The notes beneath the pieces are model-generated. The model was not told where the DNA came from. It worked only from the letters and a program-made list of their open reading frames with translations, and did no database searches. Below, piece after piece: positions 1 through 9,137 of a stretch of 64,000 nt of DNA (within the stretch, counting starts at the first letter, position 1; every line of letters starts with the position of its first letter). Source of the DNA: Lysobacter sp. (GTDB taxonomy: Bacteria > Pseudomonadota > Gammaproteobacteria > Xanthomonadales > Xanthomonadaceae). The stretch is from contig JABFRN010000001.1 of assembly GCA_013141175.1 (NCBI GenBank), positions 3,306,001 to 3,370,000 of the forward strand, written 5' to 3'. The translations under genes and the position numbers were made by a program.

Positions 1-20
1 TGCTGGCCTACACTGCAGAG

Positions 21-1256
21 ATGTTCACGCGCATGAACCACAGCCGTTTGCTGCGTTACGCAGGCCTCTTCACCTGGGGCATGGTCGGCGTGCCGCTGCT
101 TTTGCTGTCGCTGCAGGCGGTGGAGGGCGGCGACGAGGCGGTCGGGCCGCTGTCCTGGCAAGGGTGGACGGCCTGGGGCGTGTTCGGCGTGTGCTATGCC
201 TGGTTGACGCGGGGGCTGGGCAGTCGCCGGATCGTCCTGCTGGACCATGGCGTGCTGTTGCTGCTCACCGCCAGCGCGGTCGCGGTCAGTTACTACAACG
301 AAAGCGGGCTCGGCAGCATTCTGTTGACCGTGGTCGCCTATCTGCTGCCCTGGCTGTTGCCGGTACTGGTCGGTGTGGCCTGGATGGTGATCAGCCAGAT
401 CGCGATCGTGCCGGTGTTCATCGCGATGGGCATCCCGCCGGTCGAGGCGGTCATGCTTTCGCTGCTGTACGCGGCGTTTTCCAGCTTCATCTTCGTGACC
501 AGCCTGGTCGCCCGCCAGCAGGCGCAGGCCCGGGAAGAGCAGCGTCGACTGAATGCGGAACTCCGCGCCACGCGCGCGCTGCTTGCGGAGAGCGTCCGGG
601 TCAATGAGCGTACCCGCATTTCCCGCGAACTCCACGATTTGCTGGGCCATCATCTGACAGCCCTCAGCCTGAATCTGGAGGTCGCGATCCACCTGGCCGA
701 CGGCAAGGCCCAGGAGCATGTATCCCAGGCCCATACGCTGGCCAAACTGTTGCTCAGCGATGTTCGCGAGGCGGTCAGCCGGATCCGCGACAGCGATGCC
801 ATCGACATGGCCGCGACCTTGCTCCCGCTGGCCGACAACGTTCCCGGATTGCATATCGATATGCGATTGCCGACGCCATTCCTGATCGACGACGCCGAGC
901 GCGCCCACGTATTGCTGCGCTGCACACAGGAAATCGTCACCAATGTGGTTCGGCACGCGCAGGCGACCACGCTGGAGCTGCATTACCGCTGGTGCGGCGA
1001 TGGCATCCAGCTGCAGGCCCGCGACGACGGCCGGGGTGCCGATAGCCCGGTGGCCGGCAATGGTCTGCGCGGGATGCGCGAACGGTTGGCGGCATTTGGC
1101 GGTCAGGTCGAGATCGACACCCGGCCGGGCAGCGGCTTCCATCTGACCCTCTTGCTGCCGGTGATCCAGGCGCCCGGCCGGATGGGTCTGCCGCTGGAGC
1201 TTCCGCAGGTGGTGGTGCCGATGGGCCAGCCGCCGGTCAGCGAGGCGGCTGCTTGA
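21..1256 (+). CDS. Membrane sensor histidine kinase, NarL/DesK type
   Basis: Two-component sensor that autophosphorylates on histidine and should signal to the response regulator encoded next. Residues 12-165 are hydrophobic with about five membrane segments, followed by a short coiled linker. A HisKA_3 dimerisation helix carries the phospho-acceptor in the motif SRELHD (His205). The HATPase_c domain has its N-box near 307-316 (EIVTNVVRHA) and glycine boxes DDGRGAD and GNGLRGMRERL. The reading frame is open back to the window edge, so a start upstream of position 21 cannot be excluded; the ATG at 33 is another option. The overall build resembles DesK/LiaS kinases of envelope stress. The stimulus cannot be read from the sequence. 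Confidence 0.9.
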   Translation: MFTRMNHSRLLRYAGLFTWGMVGVPLLLLSLQAVEGGDEAVGPLSWQGWTAWGVFGVCYAWLTRGLGSRRIVLLDHGVLLLLTASAVAVSYYNESGLGSILLTVVAYLLPWLLPVLVGVAWMVISQIAIVPVFIAMGIPPVEAVMLSLLYAAFSSFIFVTSLVARQQAQAREEQRRLNAELRATRALLAESVRVNERTRISRELHDLLGHHLTALSLNLEVAIHLADGKAQEHVSQAHTLAKLLLSDVREAVSRIRDSDAIDMAATLLPLADNVPGLHIDMRLPTPFLIDDAERAHVLLRCTQEIVTNVVRHAQATTLELHYRWCGDGIQLQARDDGRGADSPVAGNGLRGMRERLAAFGGQVEIDTRPGSGFHLTLLLPVIQAPGRMGLPLELPQVVVPMGQPPVSEAAA

Positions 1257-1401
1257 GCGCATCCGGACGAAGATCTGAAGGCTGCTGCGTCCGGGGCGGC
1301 CGGCTACACGTATTCAACAGGGGGAGATGGCTCGCTGTCCCGCCACCGCGACCTGCCGGGATCGGCTGGCGCGTTTCCGTTACAAGGACACTGGAGGCAT
1401 C

Positions 1402-2043
1402 ATGATTCGCGTTTGTCTGGTCGACGATCAGACCCTGGTACGCCAGGGTATCCGCTCGCTCTTGGCGCTTGCCGAGGGTATCGAAGTCGTGGCCGAGGCG
1501 TCCGACGGCCGTCAGGCGGTCGAGTTGATCCCGCAGATCAATCCCGATGTCGTTCTGATGGACATGCGGATGCCGGCGATGTCCGGTCTCGAGGCGCTGC
1601 AGGCGCTCAGCAAGCTCAACCAGCTTCCGCCCACCATCATCCTGACCACCTTCGACGACGACCAGCTGGTGCTGGCCGGCATGAAGGCCGGGGCCAAGGG
1701 CTATCTGCTCAAGGACGTCTCGCTCGAGCAACTGGTGGGCGCGATCCAGGCGGTGGCTGGCGGCGGTTCGCTGGTCCAGCCGGCCGTCACGCAGCGGCTG
1801 CTCTCGGGCCTGGAGCACATGCGCAACGACTTCGTCAGCCTCGACCGCCCGGACCCGCTGACCGACCGCGAGACCGAAATCCTGCGCCTGATGGCCTCGG
1901 GCTTCTCCAACAAGGAGATCGCCAACTCGCTGGGCGTGGCCGAGGGCACCATCAAGAATCACGTGTCGAATATTCTGTCGAAGCTTGGCGTCCGGGACCG
2001 CACCCGCGCGGTGCTCAAAGCGTTCGAGCTGCAGCTGATCTGA
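1402..2043 (+). CDS. LuxR/NarL-family response regulator
   Basis: Cognate partner of the upstream kinase, 213 aa. The receiver domain (1-120) has the acidic pair Asp8-Asp9, phospho-acceptor Asp54 (VVLMDMRMP), the switch Thr in ILTTFDD and the conserved Lys in GYLLKD. A LuxR-type helix-turn-helix follows (about 148-210, LTDRETEILRLMASG then SNKEIANSLGVAEGTIKNHV). I chose the ATG at 1402 because GGAGG lies five bases upstream and the receiver fold begins there; an ATG 25 codons earlier adds a sequence without domain features. The gap of 145 bp after the kinase gene carries no clear terminator. Confidence 0.93.
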   Translation: MIRVCLVDDQTLVRQGIRSLLALAEGIEVVAEASDGRQAVELIPQINPDVVLMDMRMPAMSGLEALQALSKLNQLPPTIILTTFDDDQLVLAGMKAGAKGYLLKDVSLEQLVGAIQAVAGGGSLVQPAVTQRLLSGLEHMRNDFVSLDRPDPLTDRETEILRLMASGFSNKEIANSLGVAEGTIKNHVSNILSKLGVRDRTRAVLKAFELQLI

Positions 2044-2192
2044 GCGGGCTGCCGCCCGTGCGCCTCCCGGCCGCGTCCCGGTCGCCGGGTTGTTTTCGTC
2101 TCCCGGTCGGGCGCTCGCTCCTCACCGGGGTTCCCTGATACGATTCGGGTCTTGCCCGCCATGAGCGGGTATTGGTCCCGGAGAGCCCCTGC

Positions 2193-3275
2193 ATGACCCG
2201 TCTGATCGAGATTCTGATTTCCCTGGCGATCGTTGCCGCGCTGTTCCTCATCGTCGGCCTCGTGCTGCCCTCCAGCCGATATCTGGTCGAGCGGGTCGAA
2301 ACGAACCGCAAGTTGAGCATCGTGTACGACACGCTGAACAATTTCAGCCGCTTCAAGGATTGGAACGCGACTCCGCTCCGCGACCCGAAGATGGAAACCC
2401 GGATCTCCGGTCCGGCTTCCGGCGTCGGCGCCGAATTCCACTACGACTCCAAGAACGACGCAGTGGGCAGCGGCAGTTGGAAGATCGTCGAAAGCGTGCC
2501 GAACGAACTGGTCGCGATCAGCATCGAAAACGATCGCATGGGTACGGACAAGCGCACCGAATTCAAGCTCAAGCCGACCGGCAACAACAATCGCAACGTC
2601 GAAATCGCGCAGAGCTACAAGGTCAACTACGGTTGGAATCTCTTCGGTCGTTATGCCGGCCTGTACGTGCGCAGCCACGTCGGCGACGACATGAAGTTCG
2701 GCCTGGCCAAGCTCACCAACATGCTCGCGTCGATCCCGAACATCGATTACGCGGTCTACGGCGAGAAGCTCACCGGCCTGTCCGTCGCCCAGATTCCGGC
2801 CGAGCACCTGCTGTTCGTGCCCGCCGGTACGCTCGAATTCGACGATCCGGTGATCGAGAAGTCCATGCGCGCCAACATGGAATGGATCAACCGCACGATG
2901 GCCTCCAGTGGCCTGGTTGCCACCGGTCCGATGCGCATCATCACCAGCGAGCAGGGCCGCGAAACCTATACGTTCGACGTCGCGCTGCCGGTGCGCAAGG
3001 CTTCCGATGCCGAAGGCGCCGCCGTCACCGGCGAACTGACCGGCCTCAGCCTGCAGGGCCCGGTGAAATACCAGCTGTTGCCGGCACGCCGTGCGGTCAC
3101 CGGCAAATTCATCGGCTACATCCGCGAACTCGAGAACGTCCGCAACGCGCTCCGCGCCTGGTCGGCGCCGCGCGGGTTCGAAATCACCGACCGTCCGTAC
3201 GAGGTCTACGACAGCGGCATCGACGGCGCATTCAAGGAAGACGGCCAGTTCACCGCGTACTGGACGATCAAGTAA
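2193..3275 (+). CDS. SRPBCC-family membrane-anchored protein with GyrI-like C-terminus
   Basis: A 360-aa protein with one N-terminal membrane segment (about 5-27), an SRPBCC/polyketide-cyclase-like domain (about 35-170, with the family-typical opening VYDTLNNFSRFKDWNA), and a C-terminal half resembling the GyrI/effector-binding fold (about 195-350, beginning at AEHLLFVPAGTLEF). The combination suggests binding of a small hydrophobic ligand at the membrane; no catalytic residues stand out and the substrate is unknown. The ATG at 2193 is preceded by GGAGAG at good distance, and is preferred to the TTG at 2172. A perfect hairpin follows the stop codon. Confidence 0.75.
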   Translation: MTRLIEILISLAIVAALFLIVGLVLPSSRYLVERVETNRKLSIVYDTLNNFSRFKDWNATPLRDPKMETRISGPASGVGAEFHYDSKNDAVGSGSWKIVESVPNELVAISIENDRMGTDKRTEFKLKPTGNNNRNVEIAQSYKVNYGWNLFGRYAGLYVRSHVGDDMKFGLAKLTNMLASIPNIDYAVYGEKLTGLSVAQIPAEHLLFVPAGTLEFDDPVIEKSMRANMEWINRTMASSGLVATGPMRIITSEQGRETYTFDVALPVRKASDAEGAAVTGELTGLSLQGPVKYQLLPARRAVTGKFIGYIRELENVRNALRAWSAPRGFEITDRPYEVYDSGIDGAFKEDGQFTAYWTIK

Positions 3276-3310
3276 CCCGCGGGGATGTCCGCCGGTTCCG
3301 TCTTGTGTTC

Positions 3311-3337
3311 CGAAGCGCCGCACACTGCGGCGCTTCG
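3311..3337 (+). terminator. Hairpin after the SRPBCC gene
   Basis: Arms CGAAGCGCCG (3311-3320) and CGGCGCTTCG (3328-3337) pair perfectly around a 7-base loop. No U-tract follows, so it may be a stabilising or Rho-assisted 3' end rather than a classic intrinsic terminator. Confidence 0.55.
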
Positions 3338-3370
3338 CGTATGTGGTGCTCGAAGCCGGTGCGCCCGGCG

Positions 3371-3727
3371 ATGAAACCACGCTCCTCGCATCGTGCGCTC
3401 GCCGCCGCTGGCGCACTGCTCGCGGGCGCGGGCGTGGCCCTGTCGGCTTACGCTGCGCATGGCGCCGAGGGCGCTGACCGCGCCAATCTCCAGTCCGCTG
3501 CGCTGTTCGCGCTGGTGCATGGCGTCGCGCTGGCGGCGCTGTCGCGGCAGACGCCGCATCGTCTCGGCATGGCCGCGCTGTCGGTGCTGGTGATCGGCGT
3601 ACTGTTGTTTTCGGGCTCGCTGGTGGCGGCGCACTTCTTCGCTGCACCGACCCGGCTCGCGCCGCTGGGCGGTTCGCTGCTGATCCTCGGCTGGCTGCTG
3701 TATGCCGTCGATGCGTTTCGACGTTGA
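3371..3727 (+). CDS. DUF423 family membrane protein
   Basis: Small integral membrane protein of 118 aa with about four hydrophobic helices. The N-terminal part contains the DUF423 signature region (GVALSAYAAHG), and the C-terminus ends with the family-like GWLLYAVDAFRR. Function of the family is not established. The gene stops eight bases before the glycosylase start, implying co-transcription. An in-frame ATG at 3341 would add ten residues, but it falls directly after the hairpin and gives an atypical N-terminus. Confidence 0.8.
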   Translation: MKPRSSHRALAAAGALLAGAGVALSAYAAHGAEGADRANLQSAALFALVHGVALAALSRQTPHRLGMAALSVLVIGVLLFSGSLVAAHFFAAPTRLAPLGGSLLILGWLLYAVDAFRR

Positions 3728-3734
3728 GGTCGCC

Positions 3735-4445
3735 ATGCCCAGACACGCCCGTGGATTCGACACCCAGGCCGCTTACGATCATCTGGCCAGGCGCGACCGA
3801 AAACTCGGCGCTTGGATGAAACGCATCGGCGCGATCGACGCCGACCCGCGCTGGCGCAAATCCTTCGATCCGGTCGATGCGCTGGCGCGGGCGATTCTCT
3901 ATCAGCAGCTCAGCGGCAAGGCGGCGGCGACGATCGTCGGCCGGGTCGAAACCGCGATCGGCAGCGACCGCTTCCATTGCGACACGCTGGCGCGCTGCGA
4001 CGACGCCACGATCCGCGCCTGCGGCGTGTCCGGCAACAAATTGCTGGCATTGCGCGACCTCGCGATGCGCGAGGGACGCGGCGAAATTCCGGCGCTGCGG
4101 CAGATGTCGACGATGGACAACGACGCCATCGTCGATGCGCTGGTGCCGGTGCGCGGGATCGGCCGCTGGACGGTCGAGATGATGCTGATGTTCCGTCTCG
4201 GCCGCGCCGATGTGTTGCCGATCGACGACCTGGGGATCCGCAAGGGCGCGCAGGTCGTCGACAAGCGCGACGATATGCCGGCGCCGAAAGCGCTGGCCGA
4301 ACGCGGCGAACGGTGGGGCCCGTATCGCACCTATGCCAGTTTCTATCTGTGGCGGATCGCCGATTTCGGCGCGCAGGCGACATCCAGAACGTCAGCGGCA
4401 ACGAAAACGAAAACGAAAACGCCGACCAAACGCTCGCAGGATTGA
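3735..4445 (+). CDS. DNA-3-methyladenine glycosylase, AlkA-like (HhH-GPD)
   Basis: Base-excision repair glycosylase expected to remove alkylated purines. The 236-aa protein shows the helix-hairpin-helix LVPVRGIGRWTVEMML (about 137-151) and the catalytic aspartate in LPIDDLG (Asp165, aligned by motif with E. coli AlkA Asp238). It lacks the N-terminal domain of E. coli AlkA, as many short bacterial homologues do. The extreme C-terminus (KTKTKTPTK) is encoded by a hexanucleotide repeat and looks like a length-variable tail. The start at 3735 follows GAGGT, which overlaps the end of the DUF423 gene. Confidence 0.9.
   Translation: MPRHARGFDTQAAYDHLARRDRKLGAWMKRIGAIDADPRWRKSFDPVDALARAILYQQLSGKAAATIVGRVETAIGSDRFHCDTLARCDDATIRACGVSGNKLLALRDLAMREGRGEIPALRQMSTMDNDAIVDALVPVRGIGRWTVEMMLMFRLGRADVLPIDDLGIRKGAQVVDKRDDMPAPKALAERGERWGPYRTYASFYLWRIADFGAQATSRTSAATKTKTKTPTKRSQD
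4401..4421 (+). repeat. ACGAAA hexanucleotide tandem repeat inside the glycosylase gene
   Basis: About three and a half copies of ACGAAA encode the Lys-Thr alternation in the C-terminal tail. Gain or loss of a unit would keep the reading frame. Confidence 0.8.
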
Positions 4446-4448
4446 ACG

Positions 4449-5513
4449 TCAGCGGCTCGCGTCGGCGGGCGCTGCAACGCGTTTGAGCAGGCGCCGGTTT
4501 TTGAGCAGATGCTGTTTCCAGACCAGCGCCGGTTGTTCGATCAGGAACCACGACAGCGCAGCGCAGATCAGCGCGAGCACGGTCGCGGCAGCGGTGTTGC
4601 CCGGAGCGGTGGTGGCACCGGCGAGGAATGCGAGCTGCTGCATCGGCCAACCGTAGAGATACAGGCCATACGAAAGATCGTTTTTCGCGATCGCCGGCAA
4701 TTTCGGTATCAGCGCGATGTAGAGCGTGGCGTAGGCGAGCAACGGCGCATATGCCAGTCCGAACCACCATGTGCCGCGCACTGCCAACGCTGCGGCCAGC
4801 AATGCCAGCAATGGCCAGATCGACAGCGGAATGCGCTGGCGATACACCCAGCACAGCGTGCCGGTGATGAAGAACCCGGTCACCCACAGCAGATTGAGCA
4901 GGTGTTCGGGCAACGGCGCACGCAGGTAGGCCAAAGCGCATGCAACCGCGATCGCCAGCGTCCAGGCCGGCAGATAGCGCTTCGGCGCGAGCATGCCGGT
5001 CAGCCCTGCGGCCACCAGGGCGAGATAGAGGCGACCCTCGATCGGCAGCGTCCACAGCGATCCGTTCACGGCGGTTCGGGGCAGCGCGTCGAATACGCCG
5101 GGCAGCCAGAACTCCGCACGCCACAGACTGGCGTTCGCCCACAGATAGCGCCACGTTTTCGCATCGCCCCAGTAGTCGGGTGCGGTGGTGAGCAGCGGCC
5201 CCAGCGCGCAGACGCTCAACAGAACGCAGACGATCAGCGCGGGATAGATGCGCAGCGCGCGCGCCAGCAGGAATTCGCGCAGCGGGTTGCGCTGGAAACT
5301 GGCCGCGACCAGAAAGCCGCTGATCAGGAAGAACGCGTCCACCGCCAGTGCGCCGCCTGATTTGATATGCGTGAGCGCGCCGATGGCATCGACACCGGCG
5401 CTGCCGGTGATCGCCCAGCTGTGGCTGTAGATCACCAGCCATGCGGCGATCAGCCGGATCAGATTGAAATTGTTGCGGCCGGATGCCCAGGCCGACTCGA
5501 TCGTCGGCGTCAT
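4449..5513 (-). CDS. Acyltransferase-3 family membrane protein (OafA-like)
   Basis: A 354-aa polytopic protein with about ten membrane helices of the acyltransferase-3 family, which move acetyl or other acyl groups onto surface sugars across the inner membrane. The N-terminus has the typical NNFNLIRLIAAWLVIYSHSW, with the conserved His following the first helix, and the first loop leads into FFLISGFLVAASF. There is no C-terminal SGNH domain, so the acceptor cannot be predicted. The ATG overlaps the stop codon of the upstream secreted-protein gene (ATGA, 5510-5513). It is the last gene of the minus-strand envelope run and converges on the glycosylase. Confidence 0.9.
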   Translation of the reverse strand: MTPTIESAWASGRNNFNLIRLIAAWLVIYSHSWAITGSAGVDAIGALTHIKSGGALAVDAFFLISGFLVAASFQRNPLREFLLARALRIYPALIVCVLLSVCALGPLLTTAPDYWGDAKTWRYLWANASLWRAEFWLPGVFDALPRTAVNGSLWTLPIEGRLYLALVAAGLTGMLAPKRYLPAWTLAIAVACALAYLRAPLPEHLLNLLWVTGFFITGTLCWVYRQRIPLSIWPLLALLAAALAVRGTWWFGLAYAPLLAYATLYIALIPKLPAIAKNDLSYGLYLYGWPMQQLAFLAGATTAPGNTAAATVLALICAALSWFLIEQPALVWKQHLLKNRRLLKRVAAPADASR

Positions 5514-6097
5514 TCGGCGTCGGCGGGCTTCAGGGTCAGGGTGGTGGACAGCTGCAGCAGCGAATCCTTGTCCGGGTGATCGATCCGCGCTTCGATGCGG
5601 TAATCGCCGAGCGCGTCCCCGGGCTCGAAGCGGATCTTCAGCTCCACCGGCGAAAGCTGCAGGATGTGTCCCGGCGCCGAAGGCTGCGATTGCGCCAGCG
5701 ACATTTCTTCGGGATTGCCGTAATCCGAGCCGTCGGGCGCGACCACGCGCAGTCGCAGTTGCGCTCCGCAGGGCGCCTTGTTTGCCGCGATGGTGTCCTG
5801 CGCGGCGTCATCCAGCGCACAGCCGGCGTACAGCACCAGGACCGATACCGTGTCGCCGCGGCGCGCGCTGTCGGTGGTCTGCAGTTTCGGCGAGTGATCG
5901 GTCGCGGTGCCGTACCACTCTTCGTGGAAGCGTTTGGATTCCGCTTCGGTCGCGACCTGCAGCATCGCGCCGAAGCCGCGTTCGGACTGCTGCGATGGCG
6001 TGTCTTCGAGCATGACGCCGTCCGGCGTGCGCCATCCTGCATCGGCGGTCGTTGCAGCGAGCGCGAGCAACAGCGCGAGTGCGGGGGAACGGATCAT
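5510..6097 (-). CDS. Secreted protein of unknown function
   Basis: A 195-aa protein with a cleavable signal peptide (hydrophobic 4-16, cleavage probably after ADA near residue 20). The mature part has two cysteines (GCALDD and APCGAQ) that could form a disulfide, and the C-terminal half looks beta-rich (LSPVELKIRFEPGDALGDYRIEA). I do not recognise a family. Its ATG overlaps the stop of the M15 peptidase gene (6094-6097) and its own stop overlaps the acyltransferase start, so the three are almost certainly translationally coupled. Context implies a periplasmic or envelope role. Confidence 0.75.
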   Translation of the reverse strand: MIRSPALALLLALAATTADAGWRTPDGVMLEDTPSQQSERGFGAMLQVATEAESKRFHEEWYGTATDHSPKLQTTDSARRGDTVSVLVLYAGCALDDAAQDTIAANKAPCGAQLRLRVVAPDGSDYGNPEEMSLAQSQPSAPGHILQLSPVELKIRFEPGDALGDYRIEARIDHPDKDSLLQLSTTLTLKPADAE

Positions 6098-6912
6098 GCG
6101 TGGATCTCTTGCGGATGCGGTTCGGAATAACGCCAGTGCCAGGGCTCGTAGACGATGCCGTGCGGATTGTCGCGCGGATAACTCATCGCGAAGCCATGAT
6201 TGCCGGCATGCTCGCGCAGCCATGCGAACGCGGTGGTGAGCTCGAAGGACTCTTCCGCTGGCGGCTCGCCGGGCGCACCGATGTCCAGCGCACGGCCGCT
6301 GTGATGTTCGCTGAAGCCCGGCGCGGCGTTGACGGTGAGAATCCCGTCGACCGGAATTCCGCGTGCGAGCTTGCGTTCGAAGATACCGAGTTGGTAATCG
6401 TGGCTGCGATAACCGGAGATCGCCTCCAGCACGATGCCGTCGCGCAGCGCGGCGGCGCGCAGGCCGGCCCATGCGCGCGCGGCGCGGGGATGCAACCACA
6501 GCGGGCGGCGATAGCGATCGAAACCGGCGTGCGCCAACCATCGCGGCTCGGCGACCAGCGGCAGGCCGATGCGTTTGCCGTATCCGTCGGCGTCCAGTCC
6601 CAACGCGTCCAGCCGTTCATGCAGCGCATGCAGCGGCAGAATGCCCGGATCGCGCACGCCAACGTGCGGCAACGGTGCGTCCACGGCATCGAGCGCGGCG
6701 TCGATGCCCGATGCGCGGCTCCAGTGCGGATCGAGCGCCATCCAGCCTTGCGGCAGTTCTGCGACGAGATAGCGTCCGTCGCGTTTGCGCCGCAGCACCC
6801 AGCGCGCCGTGGAGACGATGCGGGCATCGCGGTTGCTGCGTGCGGCGAGCAGCCAGGCTGGCCAGGCTTCGATCCGGGCGGTGTTGAGCAGGATGCGGGG
6901 CAGGGGACGCAT
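6094..6912 (-). CDS. M15 family D-alanyl-D-alanine carboxypeptidase (VanY-like)
   Basis: Zinc peptidase of 272 aa predicted to trim D-Ala from peptidoglycan stem peptides. The C-terminal VanY domain has SGYRS (166-170), the zinc motif S-x-H-x-x-G-x-A-x-D as SEHHSGRALD (His203, Asp210), and EPWHWRY with catalytic Glu256 and zinc ligand His259. The N-terminal 110 residues are not recognised, and there is no clear Sec signal, which is odd for a wall enzyme; an annotated start too far downstream or export by another route is possible. It starts ten bases after the PH-like gene and overlaps the next gene by four bases. Confidence 0.85.
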   Translation of the reverse strand: MRPLPRILLNTARIEAWPAWLLAARSNRDARIVSTARWVLRRKRDGRYLVAELPQGWMALDPHWSRASGIDAALDAVDAPLPHVGVRDPGILPLHALHERLDALGLDADGYGKRIGLPLVAEPRWLAHAGFDRYRRPLWLHPRAARAWAGLRAAALRDGIVLEAISGYRSHDYQLGIFERKLARGIPVDGILTVNAAPGFSEHHSGRALDIGAPGEPPAEESFELTTAFAWLREHAGNHGFAMSYPRDNPHGIVYEPWHWRYSEPHPQEIHA

Positions 6913-6921
6913 CGGTACAGA

Positions 6922-7446
6922 TTAGCGTCGCGCCCCGGCCTCCGCCATGGTCTTGAGCGCGTCCAGCAGGGTCTGCGGACGCTCCAGGCTCAACAGCAGC
7001 ATGCGACCGCTGCGCTCCGGCAGCGCCAGCACTTTCGTCCTGTCGGTGAGCAGCACGAAGGCGCGGGAGCGGTTGCGAAGCCGGAAGTGCCCGGCCTGAT
7101 AGCCCGGCATGGCGGTGCCGAAGGTCTTCAGGCCGGGCTTGAGGGTCGCGTTGTCCGCCAGATTCACGACACGCGCGGCGGCGACATCCAGATCGGCCGT
7201 GCGCACGCGGGCGGTGTTGACGCCCGCTGCGATGGTGAGCAGACCGTCATCGAGCACGACATGCCGCCTGCGTACCGTCCATACGATGAAAACGCCGGAC
7301 AGAACGATGATGATGCTGGCAAGCCATGCCCACGGTGCTTCGCGCGCGGCAAACCAGATGCCGACCATTGCGGCGAGCAGACTGATGGCCAATACCGGCA
7401 TCACCAACCTCAGGTCGGGCGGGACAATGATGAATTCACGATGCAT
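6922..7446 (-). CDS. PH-like domain membrane protein
   Basis: A 174-aa protein with two N-terminal membrane segments (about 15-33 and 39-58) followed by a small beta-rich domain beginning RRRHVVLDDGLLTIAAG. This arrangement is typical of bacterial PH-domain (bPH) membrane proteins, whose role is generally unknown. A conserved-looking tyrosine/glycine stretch (GTAMPGYQAGHFRL) lies in the middle. It sits between the hydrolase and M15 peptidase genes with short gaps, in line with one transcript. Confidence 0.7.
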   Translation of the reverse strand: MHREFIIVPPDLRLVMPVLAISLLAAMVGIWFAAREAPWAWLASIIIVLSGVFIVWTVRRRHVVLDDGLLTIAAGVNTARVRTADLDVAAARVVNLADNATLKPGLKTFGTAMPGYQAGHFRLRNRSRAFVLLTDRTKVLALPERSGRMLLLSLERPQTLLDALKTMAEAGARR

Positions 7447-7493
7447 GTTGATCTCTCTTCGTCATGCCTGTGGAGGTGTGTGCGGGGTGCCGC

Positions 7494-8893
7494 TTACTTC
7501 GGCGGCTGTGCAGCGATCCACGCGGCGATGTCGGCGATCAGCGTGGCGTCGACGTGTCCGGGCGTCTGGTATTCCTGCAGATTGCCGTCGCCTTCGCCGG
7601 GAATCGCGAGATGGTTCAGCGTTTCGTACAGCTTGAACGTCGCGCGCGGGCTGTCGTGGAACGCGTCGCGCCAGCCTTGCCAGTCGGCGTCGACCACCTG
7701 GATATCGCGCGCGCCCTGCAGGAACAACAGCGGTTGTGCGATCGCGCGCGCTTCCGAGATTTGATCGACGGCGTCGACGCTGCGCCAATACGCGGGCGCG
7801 ATGCCCATCGGTGCCTGCGCCGCAGCGATCTCGCGACCGCTGCGCACCGCAGCGACCTGATCGACCAGCTGTTGGATCGCGATGCTTTCGGCATCGCTGG
7901 TCTTGCCGTCGTTGAGGATGGCCATGCGTCGGTTCTGTTCGATCAGGATGTCGAGCAGGGGCCGCGATGGCGCCGCGAGCAGGATCAGCCCGGCGATCCG
8001 CGGGTCGCGCGCAGCGATCCGCGGCGCCAGCATTCCACCCTGGCTGTGGCCGAGCACGAACACGCGTTTCGGATCGATGCCGGCTTGTTCGCGCAGCAGT
8101 GCGACCGCGCGCACCGCGTCGTCGGTGGTTTCCAGATCGATGCTGCCGCCGTCGGCGAATTCCTGCGGATGGGCCTTGGTACGCTTTTCGTAGCGCAGTA
8201 CCGCAACGCCGCGTTCGGCGAGTCCACGGGCGATGTCGAGGAGCGGCCGGTTCGGGCCGATCGTGCTGTCGCGGTCCTGCGGGCCGGAGCCGTGGACGAG
8301 CACCACGGCGGAAAAGGGACCCTCGCCGCCGGGCATCGCCAGCGTCGCCGGCAGGCCGGTCGCTTCGTCGCCGATGCGCAGGTCCAGCTCGCGGTAGTTC
8401 GCGTCGGCAGCGACCGGTGGTGCGGCGGGCGCGGTCGCCGGTGCGGCAGGGCGGATCGCGGTTTCGCGATCCGGTGTTCGGCATCGAACGCGAGCATCGC
8501 GTCCAATTCGGCGTTTTCGTAATGCAGTGGAATGATCACCAGGGTGCGGCCGTCGCGGTCGACCACGCGCGCTTCGCCGCGCGCCTTCAGTGCGCCGGTC
8601 TGCGCCGGCAGCGCTTTCCAGCCCTGCGCCAACTGCTCGGCGGTGATCGCACTGGCCATGGTCGTATCGAAGCGGGCGTGCACGGCGGCGAAATCGCCAG
8701 AGTCCATCGTATCGAGGACCTTGTTCGACTCGCGCGCAGCGTCGAAATCCTGGGCCTGCGCGCGCGGCGAGAGCAGCATGCCGAGCCCCAGCAGCAGAGC
8801 CAGCATGGACAGCAACAGCGCGCGGGTCGCGATGCGCCCTTCGCCGGGGCCACGGTCGAGACGACGCTCGATCTGGCGGATGATATGGATCAT
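7494..8893 (-). pseudogene. DUF3887 plus alpha/beta hydrolase, split by a frameshift
   Basis: The 5' half (8893 to about 8465) encodes a membrane or signal segment (about 24-47) and a DUF3887 domain up to LAFDAEHR. Homologous continuation then lies in another frame, running through a Pro/Ala linker (PAAPATAPAAPPVAADANYREL) into a complete hydrolase domain ending at 7494. That domain has the oxyanion-region motif VLVHGSGPQDRD, nucleophile elbow GHSQGG, and a terminal His in NHLAIPGEG. One base appears to be missing on the minus strand near 8460-8470. The downstream part could still start at the ATG at 8336, giving a 280-aa hydrolase lacking DUF3887. This is either a real inactivation or a sequencing error; the rest shows no decay. 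Confidence 0.8.
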
Positions 8894-8957
8894 TGCAATG
8901 CTCCTGTCGCTCGCCGCATCGCGTCGTTTGAAGACATGCGGCTCGAGTGTCGGTCGT

Positions 8958-9137
8958 TCATTTGGGTTTCTTGAAATACAGCGTTGCCCGGTTCATGGCC
9001 AACTGGATCACGTCGACCAGCTCCCAGCCCTGCATCCCCTGCTGATTCAGCACTTCCTGGACATCATCGGCATTGAGCATCATGCGCATGCCCTTGGTTT
9101 TCACATCGATCACTTTGTACGTCCAGTGCGCGCTCAC
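8958..9137 (-). CDS. DUF4177 family small protein
   Basis: A 59-aa protein too short for most gene finders, starting GTG AGC GCG CAC and reading MSAHWTYKVIDVKTKG. It has the DUF4177 pattern: an N-terminal W-x-Y-K-V strand, a central helix ending QGMQGWELV, and a final strand ATLYFKKPK. The GTG overlaps the stop codon of the ribbon-helix-helix gene (GTGA, 9134-9137), which supports the start. Function of the family is unknown, but it is often found beside membrane proteins. The hydrolase gene begins 64 bases downstream. Confidence 0.82.
   Translation of the reverse strand: MSAHWTYKVIDVKTKGMRMMLNADDVQEVLNQQGMQGWELVDVIQLAMNRATLYFKKPK

Noticed and set aside
4401..4421. Phase-variable repeat that would switch the glycosylase
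   Set aside because: The unit is six bases and lies at the very C-terminus, so changes alter only tail length.
6052..7764. 570-codon open frame on the plus strand
   Set aside because: Antisense to the M15 peptidase and PH-like genes; no recognisable motif or ribosome site.
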